DNA from: Spirodela intermedia
Taxonomy: Eukaryota > Streptophyta > Magnoliopsida > Alismatales > Araceae
Assembly: GCA_902729315.2 (NCBI GenBank)
Contig: LR746269.1
Span: 2,340,501-2,404,500 of the forward strand
Direction of reading: 5' to 3'
Length of the DNA stretch: 64,000 nucleotides
How positions within the stretch are numbered: position 1 is the first letter of the stretch; every line of letters starts with the position of its first letter. Positions 25,300-40,833 of this stretch are shown in pieces. The notes under the pieces were generated by a model, which did no database searches, had not been told where the DNA came from, and saw only the letters and a list, made by a program, of their open reading frames with translations. The position numbers and the translations under genes are program-made.

Positions 25300-27146
25300 C
25301 TAGGACGGCAGACCCGGGAGGGAGAAGATGACCGCCTGGTTGAGCAGGATCGTCATCCCCCACAGAAGTAGGCTGATGGCGGCGGACCCAGCAGCCTCGC
25401 TCGAGTATCGATCTCCGTCTCCGCCGCTGGAATTGCTTTTTACGGCAGGTTTGGCGGCGGCGGCGGCAACCTCCTCCTCCTTGCACTGCTTCAGGCCTGT
25501 TGGAGCGTGGCTGGGCTTAGGAAACGTCGCCGCAGAGTAGCAGAGATTAGGGTTTCCCCAGGCGGAGAAGCCTCTCCCCATCCTCTGTAAGAACTCTCCG
25601 GGGAGTCTCACCGGCCCGGTCAAGTTGTTGCCGTTAAGATGCAGAAATCTGAGCTCCGGGAGCTCCGCCATCGTTTCCGGGACGCTCCCCCTCAGACCTG
25701 TGCCGGAGAGGTCCAGAGTGGCGAGCTTCTTCATCGTCTCCCATGGGAAATCCGCCATCTTCCCGCCCAGAGGGTTGTCGGAGAGGAACATCTCCTGGAG
25801 CGAGGTCATGGTGTGGAGGGAAGATGGCAGCCCGCCGGAGAATCCGTTCTTCCTCAGGTCCAGCAAAGTCAGGCTCTTCATCTTCCCCAGCTCCGGCGGG
25901 ATCTTCCCGGAGAGGAGATTATAGCTCAGGTCAAGCTTTAGGAGAGCGCCGAGCCCGCTCATCGACGACGGGAGAGGACCAACCAGAGCGTTCCTGCTGA
26001 GGTCGAGAATCAGGAGGTCAGGCATGGCGGAGCCGATGGAAGGTGGGATCTCGCCGGAGAAGTGGTTGCCGGAGATGACCAGCCGCTGCAACTTGTTGAG
26101 GCCAGCGAGCTCCTCCGGGAGCTCGCCGGAGAGCCCGTTCTCCACCAGGACCAGCAACCGAAGGCGGCGGAGGCTGCAGAGATTGGAAGGAAGATCTCCA
26201 GAGAGCCCCGGGTTGGAGCGGAACTCCAGGGTTTCCAGGGTGCCGGCGAGGTTCTCCCAGTTCGTGGAGGGGACGACGATGGCGGCGCTGCGGCGGGAGA
26301 AGCACTTGAAGAAGGTGAGGCTCTTGAGGTACTTGAGGTCGAACAATGGCGGCGAGAAATCTGCATCGGCGGCGCATTGCAGGGAGTTCTCCAAGATCGG
26401 CCCGATGCTCATCGTCGTCACGTACCACCGGCCATCGAAGAGGTCGCAGGAGACTCCCTGGCGAGGAAGAAGAAGACTCAGATCTCTCTGCCTTTGGAAG
26501 TTGAACCGGTTCCAGAGAAACATGAGATGGAAGCGAAAAGGAATTCTGTCGAATTCGTCGCGAATCCTCACTGTTCATAACGTTGACTCGTGGGAAGGTT
26601 CTAATATTCAAAGAGCGTATCCACTGAGGTTGACTTCTAGAAGAGGAGGAATCTCGGAAATAATAGAAGCTCCAACATAGAACACAATCCGCGGCAGGAA
26701 ACTGAGAGCGATTTGAAGACAAGCAACTCGTGAGAACTTTTTTCTTCAGGAGATTATTCTAGAAAATCACAAATTATTTCAGAAATTTACCGGATCGCAG
26801 GTCTGCAGAGCGGTAATTATTTAAACGCGCGTCGGAAAAACTGAAACGAAGATCGGGGATCGGAGGTTTTTGAAACAGCCTTCGAAGGCGAAGATCTGAG
26901 CGGAGAGCGGAGATGGAGAGCTTCGGGAACCTGAATGGGAGTCCATCCGCAGGGGTCCGGGAAGAGCTCGGAGCCATTCCAGTTCCTGCCGACGAAACCT
27001 TGGATCGCAGAGTAGAGAGCTCGTCGCTCCCCCTCCTCCATGGGAGCGGCGGCATCGTCTGCCCTAACCGCGCCCTCGGAGAGCAGCAACAGCAGCGGCG
27101 GCACCAGCACAAGAAGAGCCTGCAACAGACGGAGGAGGTTTCCCAT
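25300..27146 (-). CDS. PII-2: PII-2-like leucine-rich repeat protein
   Basis: Secreted or membrane-anchored LRR protein like Arabidopsis PIRIFORMOSPORA INDICA-INSENSITIVE 2, implicated in root-fungus mutualism. Two minus-strand exons, 26931-27146 and 25300-26457, give 457 aa. The start at 27146 gives a signal peptide (MGNLLRLLQALLVLVPPLLL); an upstream in-frame Met at 27179 is also possible. Family blocks: ALYSAIQGFVGRNWNGSELF, DPCGWTPIQ|GVSCD across the splice, SLTFFKCFS, TLETLEFRSNPGLSGDLP, then about eight plant-type LRRs (for example LVISGNHFSGEIPPSIG and LLDLRKNGFSGGLPSSL). There is no kinase domain. The C-terminus is a hydrophobic stretch (AAISLLLWGMTILLNQAVIF), compatible with a membrane or GPI anchor. 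Coding GC is very high. Confidence 0.93.
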
Positions 27147-27474
27147 GGCTGTAGGAGGAGCCGCAAGGACCGCCCTCATGCTCCTGCGACAGTACCGGAG
27201 AAGAAATCCTCGGAGCGCGCCATCGGAGGGAAAGCAGATCGGAGCCGTCCTCGTTGTCTTCTCTCGTTTTCTTCGGCTAGGAGACACCACGGAACAAGAA
27301 AGAATTCTTAGGCGAGGGAGAAGATCGACGAGGACGACGAGGTGATGATCTCCACCGCCGGAAGTGTCAGGGGATCGGAATAGCAGATGCTACCCACCCG
27401 AGAGTGAAATAGGCAGAGTGTTGAGAATCGCCGGCGACAATCCTGTTTATAGAAAAGGCCTTGTGAAAGACAGT

Positions 27475-27475
<1 letters not shown>

Positions 27476-27514
<39 letters not shown>
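27476..27514. repeat. (GA)n microsatellite
   Basis: GA dinucleotide run in the promoter/leader side of the PII-2-like gene. Confidence 0.9.
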
Positions 27515-27515
<1 letters not shown>

Positions 27516-30156
27516 CGGGGAAATCTGAGGTTGGCCGATGGTTAGGATCTCGCCTCTCCCTCTACTGTGGGGACTTTCTCTCTCTACTGTGAGGAGTGGA
27601 AATTAGTTAGGGTTACAGTGAGGTGGGGGACCATTAAAACCCTCCCATGTGATTGCATGCGGCAGCATGCAGAGTGGAATGTTAGATCATACAGCGGCCC
27701 CCCAAGTGTCCGAATTCATACCAGCTTAGGCGTCACACCACGGTAAATATTTTATTTACTAAAATACCCCTACTATTTTCAAAATCGCCCCTGTGGGGAC
27801 CATCGACCGGGGCTGCCAGCGCAGTTCTCGCAATTCCCGTGGTAATTTTGTCAAATGAAGATTTCCTGGGGACCCCCACTTCCCGTGATTTCCACCTCCT
27901 CTTCCCACCCGTAGAGAGAAAAACAAGAGAGAAAGAAGAAAGAGAGAGAGAGAGAGAGAGTGTGTCCTCCACCGCGGCAACGGGTGGCTGGGGTACAGAT
28001 GGAGGGACGCCACCGACGGTGATCCGGGGGACGCCCCCCATCCTCTCAAATGATGGATCTCTCTCTCTCTCTCTCTCTCTCGTTTCTCTCTCTGACAGCG
28101 GGGTGAGGGGGGGGGGGGGGGGTCCGTAACACCAACGGTGGGGCTACCGGGGGGGCCTGATCCAGCCCGCTTTAGGCATCTCCGCGGGGCTGTGTGGCGT
28201 TTAATGGTGCCGCCGCTGCGATGATGGGCGCGCCCTGCCGCCGCAGAGCCTCTGCTGACGCGCCACCAGCTACTTAATTAATTCCCCTCACTTCAAACTC
28301 ACCCCTCCCTCTCTTTCCCCACCGCTACCACTTCGCCGCCGGCGGCGGAGGCGGCGCCGCCGGCGGTTCGCCAGAAGGAAGAAGCTCCGCCGAAAGGAGG
28401 CAACGGAAAAGGGGGTGCGCATGGAGGAGTCCCTTTCGGGGCTGCATGGGAAAGGGAGAGAGAGAGAGCCGCTCTGATGCGCAGTAATATGCTCCACTAC
28501 TGCTCCATAACTTCACCTCCAGGGGTAGGCCGGCATTCATCCCCCCCCCCTTCTCTCTCTCTCTCTCTTTCTCTTTCTCTCTCTAGGGACACTGTAGACA
28601 GGACAAAAGGGGCGGAGTCGCCAGGAGAGCCAATGGGGAGGCGCCCCGAGGAGAGAGTACGGGCAGGACGCGGCGGCGAATTAATTTTCAAATATGCCCC
28701 GAGATTCTGAAAATAAGCAAGATGACCTGATGTTTCTCTGACGAGAAGGGTAAGATTGCAAGAGGGAGCGTGATAGGGGTATTTTTTAAATGGTCCCTTG
28801 TTGTTCGATGGTTCTTCCCATTCTCTTCTGGGTCAGACGAAATGGTATAATTTCGCGTATAATTTTAAATCACTGTGTTAATAAAGAAATAAAATTATTA
28901 TTATTATTATTATTCTAAAAAACAGGCATATATATATATATAGATATATATATATGCTGCAACTTGCGGCTAACGTGGTAGTTACAATGCTGCTCTGCAG
29001 GAAGGACTTCCAAGTCCTTTGCCTCCAACTCGCTCGCTACCTCTTCGTCTCCCCGACGGCGCTGAAGAATTCCATCAACAGAGCACTTAGCGGACGGATC
29101 CGCAGCTCCAGATCTTGGTTCTTCTCCCGTCTCGCCTGTGTTTTCCATTTTCAGATTGCAGGTTTAACCATCGGAATCTCTGCAATACCAGCACACAGAA
29201 CTGCGTCGGGCTCAACCTCGGATGGCGGTAAGCTGCGATGTTCATGAGATGCAACCGCGGCGGAGTTTCCATTTCTCTTTACCAGCGGAAACGGAATATC
29301 CTCCGCATGAGAACAAAGCCGAGACATCCAGCCACCGGAAGGATCGATCGAAGAATTGTGAAGCACGGCAAAGATCGACGTAACAGTATCCATCTCCCGA
29401 TCACTCGTCTTCGTCTTCACTGACCTTCACCGCCCTAGAGGAGAGGAGCCATTCCAGCAACCACGGCTCCACAGTCAATTGGCGAGAATGTGAATCGTGG
29501 CGGTTATTGATTCTGCTCTCAACAGCAATTCTAGGTCCGAAGATCTCAATCTCTTCCTGAATTCGGAAAAAAGACTTGCAATCCTGCACCGATTGGACGA
29601 GACGTGCACTGGCCTAAGGTATTCATCCAATCATACTCATCATGATAATCACGGCAATTTTTCGATTGGACGGCCTATGCTCATAAATGATCATGGTCTG
29701 TGGAAATCTCACCCTCGTCCCGAGGAACGCTCTCCCAGGAATTCCCGCCGCCGGCTCCGCTGCGTCCGCCGCGGAAACGCGATCGTCGCGTTTGAATATA
29801 ACCATTAAATTTGTTTTTTAAGCGTATAAAAATAATAATATACTAGCAACGAATTTCACAGGATCTTCGACCTGCTCTTTTAGCAATGCCCGCGTCTGGA
29901 GATGGTCCCACAGCCACGTCAACTCCCTGTTACCTCCACGTGGCCACTTCCTAAGCCCATTTGGGCACTAGTCTTTGGCCCCGGTCATCGACATTACTTT
30001 GTGGGTACGTCTGGCTTCACAGGGTCATTTGAGCCCGTTACAATTTTATTTGAAATGATATCGGTGCTGTTTGGGTTTCGGATCAAAACGTAACGTACGA
30101 GTTCAGTTCCAGGGGACAACGGTCCGACATCCTGCCGGCATATCCCCTCTCCTTCT

Positions 30157-30166
30157 CTATATATAG
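30157..30166 (+). promoter_or_regulatory. DCP5: TATA box of DCP5
   Basis: CTATATATAG lies about 125 bases before the DCP5 ATG, in a pyrimidine-rich context. Position and sequence fit a plant TATA box. No transcript evidence is available. Confidence 0.6.
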
Positions 30167-30288
30167 ATCGATACGGATTATGCAGCCCGTTATCTCTCTC
30201 TCTGGCTGACGCCATCCCTCTGTATGCAAGGCTGTATATCTCTCGCAAGGTTTAGGGAACCCTTGTTGGAAGAGTTGGAGAGAGCGTC

Positions 30289-33200
30289 ATGGAGGTGGCG
30301 GCGGCACAGGAGGCATCGAAATCCGCGCCATCGGCTGACTCGTACATCGGGAGTCTAATAAGCTTGACCTCCAAGAGCGAAATCCGGTACGAGGGGGTGT
30401 TGTTCAATATCAACACCGAGGAATCCAGCATCGGACTGCAAAATGGTACCGGATTTTCCCCGAGTTCGCCCCCCCCCCCCCCCCCCCCGCCTTTCTATCT
30501 TTCCGTCTATTTTTTACTTTTTCATTCTTCTGATGTTTGAGGCTGTTCTTGTAGTTTTCATTAAGATCCTGGCTTCTTTTTCATGATTTTTGGTTTCTAA
30601 GTCTTCTTTCTGTTTTGGTCGGTTGTCGATTATTAAAATTTCGTTGTTTCTTGGCCATGCCTGGGGCGTGCAGAGCCGATAGAAAGGGTCGTATTATGTA
30701 CTGCTCATATCATTATTATAATTGTGGAGATCAGACAGCCGAAAAAAATAGGTCCGATTTGTGTGCTAGTACTACGGTATGCATCGCTTAAAGTCTCTTC
30801 TGTTGCTGCGAGGCAATAGGTAAACTGACTACAATGTCAATGTAGTACCGCATCTTCCTGCATTTATAAACATGTTAGCACACTATGTGCTGGAAGAGGG
30901 TTCTATTTACCTCGGGAAAACTGATTGCTGCACGCAAGACAGTGTAACCGCATCTTGTTACGTTGCTTTGTTATTTATGTTATCGTATGCAACAAAGAGT
31001 GATTGAATTTTTATGTTTTTGCATTGATCTGGCAGTGTCGTCTTTTGGAACCGAAGGTAGAAGAAAGGATAGAAAACAAGTTCCTCCAAGTGACAGAATC
31101 TATGAGTACATACTCTTTCGCGGAAGTGATATCAAGGTGGGGGAATAACGCAGTTTATGCTCTTAGTGGCATGCCATTCTTACATAATATAGTTATCTTT
31201 GGAAATTGCGCACATCTTGATTATTATTACCTTGCCAGGAGATTAAGAACGCAAGTCAATATTTATTATCTCATTATATAAATATTTATTTGAATCATTT
31301 CTCAAAGATATCGAGAATATGCGTTAAGATGGCAAGAATGCTCCATGCATTTTTCCCACACAGGATGGCTTTTCTTTCATAGAGAAAGATGCTACTTTTC
31401 TTATTTTTGACGATGCACTTCTCGGTAAATACTTTATGATGAAATCTGTTATTATAGAGTCCGATTGTCCCATTATGTTATATGGTATTTATTTCAAACA
31501 TGCTATTAGATTCTATGCTGTTGCTCATTCGGATAGAAAATATATGATTAATAACTTCCAACTGATTTTTTAGCTTTTAGATACCCATGCTTTATGTTTG
31601 ATTACGAATACCATTGATAAGCTATTTTTTCTGAATTGGTTACCCACGAAAAACTTTCTGGTATTAATTCTTGCTCATCAATACTGGTAGTTGAACTTTC
31701 AAAGAATTTGTTGTGAATGCATTCCCATCTAAGATGTTTTGAAGTTACTATTTACGTTATGTAATTTACTAAATGTTTAACTCAGGTTTTAACAAACAGT
31801 TAGAAAAATAAATGATAATTTTAATAATAATCAGATACAAAAAATGAATTTATCATTCGTGCGGCCATTCTTCTTCGAAATAAATTTCCATCCCCCAAAT
31901 AATATAAATGATTAATACTTGTATTTAAAAATAGATATCAGCTCTCAGGTATACCTCAAAATATCTCAATAAGTGAAAACATCATTATTGGTTGAGTAGC
32001 TTGATCACATCGTTATCTTCAATGGGAGCATAGCTTAAACTAGGCTAACCTTGGTCCCGTACCTTGTTGCCTAGGGAGTAGTGTAGTGAGCTGTTACCTT
32101 AGCAACCATGGCTTTTGCAGTTTGAATGCATGCCTTTTTTCTTCCCTATTTTCTTTATTATCCTGTCCTCTTCTTTTTTCTGTGGTTTCAAATACGGTTG
32201 AATTCCATTGCACAAGTGGCAAAAACTGTCATCAAAGGGCTCATATTATGCGGAAATGTTCGATTCTTATTTTGAATTAATTTGATCAAAGCTGACTTAG
32301 TTTTTAAGCTTTATCAGATCCAATACCCCGAGTTTGAGGGGGCCACAGTTTATTATAATAAAAGGTGTAAGTTTTGTTTCAATCGACAAACGGGAAGCCC
32401 ATCAGCATGTGATGGTACACCGTTATTAGTTGATCTTGTTTTGGGAGCTTAGTTTGGGTCCCATCATTCTTTATTGAGGATTACTGGTGGATATTATAGA
32501 GGACATAAGAGGATTTATATAGGTTCATTGTTCTCTGTAAGTAGTTCTGGACATATTCAAATGCTTTCCAGTTGTATTTAAAGTTTCAGGAGATGCTTAC
32601 AGCTTAATCTTCGTGCATAAAGTGAGGACTCACATAATTAATGTGTTCTTATCATACGATTTGATTCTCAGATCTTGTGATGTGTAGACTCGCGTCTTGG
32701 TAACATAACACTGGTACCTTGAGAGATAATCCTAACCTTTCTTTTTGTCATTGTTGATTGCAGGATTTGCAGGTTAAATCCTCGCCATCTCAAACGGCAC
32801 CTTCAGTACACAATGATCCGGCTGTCATTCAGGTAGAGTGCAGTCCACTCTCACATTTGCTGACCCTGATATGGTCTATCGTGCCAATGTCTCTAACTTT
32901 TATCTTCTTCAGTCACACCATCCTCGTCCAGTTGCTCCAGCTTCCATATCTGCACCTTCAGCAGGAAGGGAAACTGTTGCCGAACTTAGTTCGCATACGG
33001 CACTGGATGGAGTCCACATTCAGGTACAGTATGGTTCAATTCTCACCTACGCAGATCATGAAGGCCTTCCATGTTAATCCCTCTAAATTTCTTCCGCAGA
33101 CTAACTATTCTCGCCCAGTTGCTCCACTTTCTACATCTGCTGTGCTCCCTTCAGTTGGAAGTGGAGTTGTCCCGGAGCTTAGTTCTTCTCACACAGCGCG

Positions 33201-35358
33201 GACTGGTGCTCCACCATCTACTCAGAGTGTTCCCCCTCTATATCAACCTACTGCATATGGTCCAGGGCTTGCTGTGCCAACGTACTTGCAGGGATTCTAT
33301 GCATCCAGCACCCCCTCAGGTGGCTTGCCTCATTTGCAGCAGCCACCATTGCTTCGTCCGCTGGGCCAACCACCTGGCCTACCCTTGCCTCCTTCCATGC
33401 AGCAGCCTTTGCAGTATCCTGCTATGAATCCATCAGTACCTTCTGGTTCCCCATATTTACCTGGAGTGAGTGCATCTCCATCATTCTCAAGTGCTTTGCC
33501 AAGGATCAGTCCCACACCTTCGTCTCATCCAAATCTGCCCGGAACTGGCGCACCACAATCGTCTGGATCAAACACGGCTTTGCCATCTGTTTCTACTAAC
33601 TTACCCGAGTTTCCTCTATGGCCACCTGTGGGCTCCGGCCAAAGTTTAACCTCTTCTAAGTTTCCAAGTTTCGCTGAGGCTTCTAGTTTAGCTCTTGCTC
33701 CGTCAGCAGGCATGTTGCTAAGTACGCCCCCTTTCACCTCTTTGCCTTCAGCTGCAGCGCCTGTTGCTAGTTTGCCCCCCTTTCCATCATCTTTAACCTC
33801 TCCTCTGTCCTCCATAGTAGGACCCACATCCGAGCCCAATAGTACTCCACGTGTTGATTTGGCTCAGCAAGCAACATCTCTGTCTGTCTCATTGACCTCT
33901 GGATCATCCAGTTCGTTCCCAACTGAGACGTCAGGGGCCTCTCTATTGCCATCTGGTCAGCCATTGCAACCTGGGCCAGCAGCTGTTTCTTCAAGGCAGC
34001 CATTGCAGATTCGGCAACAGTTTACGGACGTTAATGCAGCATCAGCAGAGCCGCAAAGGCAGGCTCCGCCTGAAAACAACCACGCGATATTGCCCTTGCC
34101 TACGCCATTTGATTATAGGGTACGTGTAATGCTCAGAACGCTGAGAATGCAATTTTGTTTTCTTTACATTTTTCTCTTCCATTAAATTTCATTACTGGTG
34201 CAGTGATCTGCAATATTTTTGTTTCAATTTAGTCAGTTTCGATCCGCCAGCATGAAAGCATAATATATTACCCAGAAGTGTTCTTCAAAGTTCTCCATTC
34301 ATTCAAGTAGATGATTATGCGATTTTTGTAATTTGATTTGGAGTTGAATTACCTTTTGATTTTCTGACGCGTCTCTCTCTCTCTCTCTTTCAGCAGGCTG
34401 AATTTACTTCGCATGTCCATCCCGGCCATAGGCGACGTGGGGGAGGCAGAGGGAGCACGGTACCATTTATTCCTCGTCCCACTCTCTCTGTCTTACATCC
34501 CGGCCGTTGACTTAAGTTCCCCTCATATGCTTGCTTCTGGGGGTGTTTCGTACAGTTAAAAACGATTATCATCCCCGTTGACCTATGACAGAGCCTTAGT
34601 TTTCTGCTCTTCAATGATCAGCCTTGAACACGCTAGAAATCATTTCCTCTACTCTCTCTCACTTCCTGCTGATCCGTGTTTCTCCCCGCAGTTTGCTTCT
34701 AGTGCGACCCACTTCACGGAAGACTTTGACTTCACGGCAATGAATGAGAAATTCAACAAGGATGAAGTGTGGGGCCACCTCGGCAAGAGCCATCTTCAGA
34801 CCAGGGACAACAACGAGCACTATCCCAATGACGATCAACCTGAATCATCAGAGCCCAAAACTAAGGCGAGATATGCCTGAAACTAATAATAATGATAATC
34901 ATTATTATTGTTGCTATAATTTTGGAGAATTTTGACGTGATATTTCCTCCTCCTGAAGCCGGTGTACGTGAAGGACGACTTCTTTGACTCGCTCTCCTGC
35001 AACGCATTCGATCACGCCGGACGGAACGAGAGAGCCAGGTTCTCTGAGAAGATGAGGACGGACACTGAGGTACGAAACCTCCTCCTTCATTCTCGCTCTC
35101 TCTCTCCCCTCTTAAACCGGATGAAGCTGGCTCTCAGATATATGGATCCATCCTCCTGTGATTTCCCTCTCCCAGACATTTGGTGAATTTTCGCAGCACC
35201 GCCTGGCCCGTGGCGGCGGCAGGCGTGGCTACCGTGGTGGCGGTGGCGGCAGTGGTGGCAGTGGCGGTCGGGGAAGGGGCTTCTTCTATGGCAGGGGGTA
35301 TGGGTATGTTGGGAGGGGTCATGGTAGCCACAACCCCCCTAACTGGGAAGCATACTGA
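30289..35358 (+). CDS. DCP5: DCP5, LSm14/Scd6-family decapping and P-body protein
   Basis: Plant member of the Scd6/RAP55/LSm14 family. It promotes mRNA decapping, translational repression and P-body assembly. Nine exons: 30289-30445, 31036-31136, 32764-32832, 32913-33023, 33100-34119, 34394-34459, 34692-34865, 34959-35069, 35176-35358. They give 663 aa. The LSm14 domain is residues 18-90 ([36 protein letters not shown]). A long Pro/Ser-rich linker (110-485) is mostly exon 5. The FDF motif is at 520-522 ([13 protein letters not shown]), the FFD box at 572-590 ([11 protein letters not shown]), the TFG box at 604-613 ([10 protein letters not shown]), and a C-terminal RGG-rich tail ends WEAY. 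All interaction modules are intact. Exon 7 can only join exon 8 through a GC donor. Exons 3 and 4 repeat short [15 protein letters not shown] units. Confidence 0.96.
34866..34958 (+). other. DCP5: GC-AG intron (DCP5 intron 7)
   Basis: The exon before reads SSEPKTK and the exon after [10 protein letters not shown], both family-conserved, so the join must be phase 0. The only boundary that does this is CTAAG|GCGAGA to CTGAAG|CCGGTG, a GC-AG intron of 93 bases. If unspliced, translation stops four codons later and loses the FFD, TFG and RGG regions. Confidence 0.75.
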
Positions 35359-36231
35359 GAGAATGCATTCATTTCAGGTGAGTATTGAGAGAAGGGAAGA
35401 ACACCCCCCAAAAAAGAAAGAGAAAAAAAGAAAAGAAAAGAAAAGAAAAGGAAATGATAACATGGACGAGAGAGCTCCTGGATCATACATTCTTCCCTCC
35501 AGCAACGATGGGAATTCTGTTTTCTACAGTTTTCTATTTCTGGGTAGGCACTTTCTTCTTAGAGCACACTCATTTTAGGAAAAAAACAAAACTGCCCACT
35601 AAGATTCTCTAAAGAGGAGGAGATTCATTGGTTTCTTTCTCTTTTTTTTAATCCATAATTTATGTGTAATTTAATGTTCGTTATCTTATCGATAATCGGT
35701 AAAAAGAAATTGGCCTTCTTGCAGGAAGGCTACTTTTTTTATTTCTTGGTCAAGTATTTGACTCCATTTAAAGAGTGTGGATGAGTCAAAGGGGACAATT
35801 AGAGAAAAACCCAAAGAAGTGGAGTAATTACAAAATTGAGGCCCACATGAACCTATTTGTGCGTGTACTTCCAACGGCAATGATTATGAGACGAGTACGT
35901 GGTGCGTACGTACGTACGTCCATACTAATTTAAATGGTGCAGGAAAGTGGGTCAAATATGGTGAGTATTATTAATGCATTGTTTTTATTACGTAAAATGA
36001 ATGATGTTGCCGGAAATTTGTCTCGGAACTCTGTTGGACTTCACAATAATTTTTATAAAAAAGTCAAATACTGGAACTAGGTTTTGGTGCAATATCAAAT
36101 GATTGGGGGGTAGTGAGCATTAAATGCCGATGATTAATTAAATAGTCTTCAACTCGGAAAAATGTTGATTGAAGAAAATGTTAAGGTTTGATGGTCTTGG
36201 AAGAAACATTTTTTGAGGTTGACCATGTGAT
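35359..36231. other. DCP5 3' flank and upstream region of next transcription unit
   Basis: Contains the DCP5 3' UTR, an A/G-rich tract at 35405-35455, and a (GTAC)n palindromic tract at 35902-35918. Otherwise it is AT-rich without an open gene. Confidence 0.45.
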
Positions 36232-36266
36232 CACGTGGCTCACGTGCCGGCATACCTCGGTATAAA
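36232..36266 (+). promoter_or_regulatory. Paired G-boxes plus TATA box
   Basis: Two CACGTG palindromes, 36232-36237 and 36241-36246, sit three bases apart, and TATAAA follows at 36261-36266. G-boxes are bound by plant bZIP and bHLH factors. The arrangement marks a plus-strand core promoter, most likely for the hAT-derived gene downstream, whose leader would then be 3.4 kb away in genomic terms and contain an intron. Confidence 0.65.
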
Positions 36267-36289
36267 GCGGAGGACCGTGTCGGCGCGGT

Positions 36290-39682
<3,393 letters not shown>

Positions 39683-40784
39683 ATGGAGTGGAATAACCCT
39701 TATAAAATCATAAAAGGTAATTGAGATCTTCTTATGTTTCTCTTAGAAACTCTCTTATCAAAACTCTTGGCATTCCGTTTTTTAGCTTTGACATTTGTAA
39801 CAGAAAGTCAAAAGCAGGGATCACTGCTCGTCTAGTAAACATGAAATGTCAAAACTGACCCTTCTAGCCGTAAATTTCCACATCCATAATTTTCTTGTCT
39901 TTGGTTTACAGAAAATTCAGAAAAGTGAATATTCATCAAATAATCTGCACTGATAAAAAAATGCAATTTGCTTTTGCTGTTAAAATGAAGGCTGTTGTTT
40001 GCTGCATCCCCATCTTAGGCTCAGGCCTAGCTTGCCTCCTCCTACCTCATGTTTCATTTTCTCTTCACTACCTCCCATGACTATATCCACGCTGTGCCCA
40101 CATCATATTTGCCTTTGAAACTGGCTGGGCATGGCAATCTGACTGTGCAGAAGGTAGCCTTAATTCCATCGCAGACGGTCCATGTGGCAGCTTAGGCTGG
40201 TAGGGAGACCAGGTTTGACGTGTCTTTTGACCCCGTTCTGTGAATAGAAATGCCATGGCCGATGAAATAGTGTTGATGGCATCTGTTGCGCTGTGAAGTT
40301 ATTAATGCTCCAAGTGTATTTATTTTTCATATGATTTTTAGGTTTGCAGGGCAATATTTTCTTTCAGCTTTACACTGCTAGGTTAGAAGTTTTTATGTCA
40401 CTTGGCTTATTAAATACTCCAAAGTGTTGGCTATTACATAATTTAGATCTCTGAATGTTGATTTTTCCCCAATCATCGTCTCTGTTCAAATGACTTAAAT
40501 TGACTTGTACACAGATTTTTTTTTTCTCATCTATTGCTTATATGAAAATGACTGGGAGAAAAGAAACAGTGTATAAATCCTTTGGGTTAATTACTTTTAA
40601 TTCCTTGTAAACTTTGTCTACTATTAACAAGACCTCTTTTTCTTGCACTGGTTTTTAGGCCCCAAAACATCCTGATGATTAGTATTTAGTGCCTGAGCTA
40701 CTACTTCATTCTAAATAAAGCAATTGTACAGTTTACTCCATGAACAATTTATTTCCAACATTACTTGTTCTCGTGAGGATGAAG

Positions 40785-40833
<49 letters not shown>

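Larger units (their letters stand above)
27147..30288. other. Gene-poor divergent spacer between PII-2-like and DCP5 genes
   Basis: It starts with the 5' leader of the PII-2-like gene and a (GA)n run at 27476-27514. Bases 27.8-28.7 kb are GC-rich with (GA)n/(CT)n runs and a G16 tract near 28107-28122. Then come a (TTA)n run at 28892-28913 and moderately GC-rich sequence from 28.95 to 29.8 kb. That last part has several open frames on both strands (for example plus 28954-29247, minus 29401-29589) that match no family I know. It ends in the DCP5 promoter. I call no gene, though a broken or lineage-specific one near 29 kb cannot be excluded. Confidence 0.4.

Noticed and set aside
26010-26722. 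Several 118-234 codon frames overlapping the PII-2-like gene
   Set aside because: Shadows of the GC-rich LRR exon on both strands; none has a recognisable domain.
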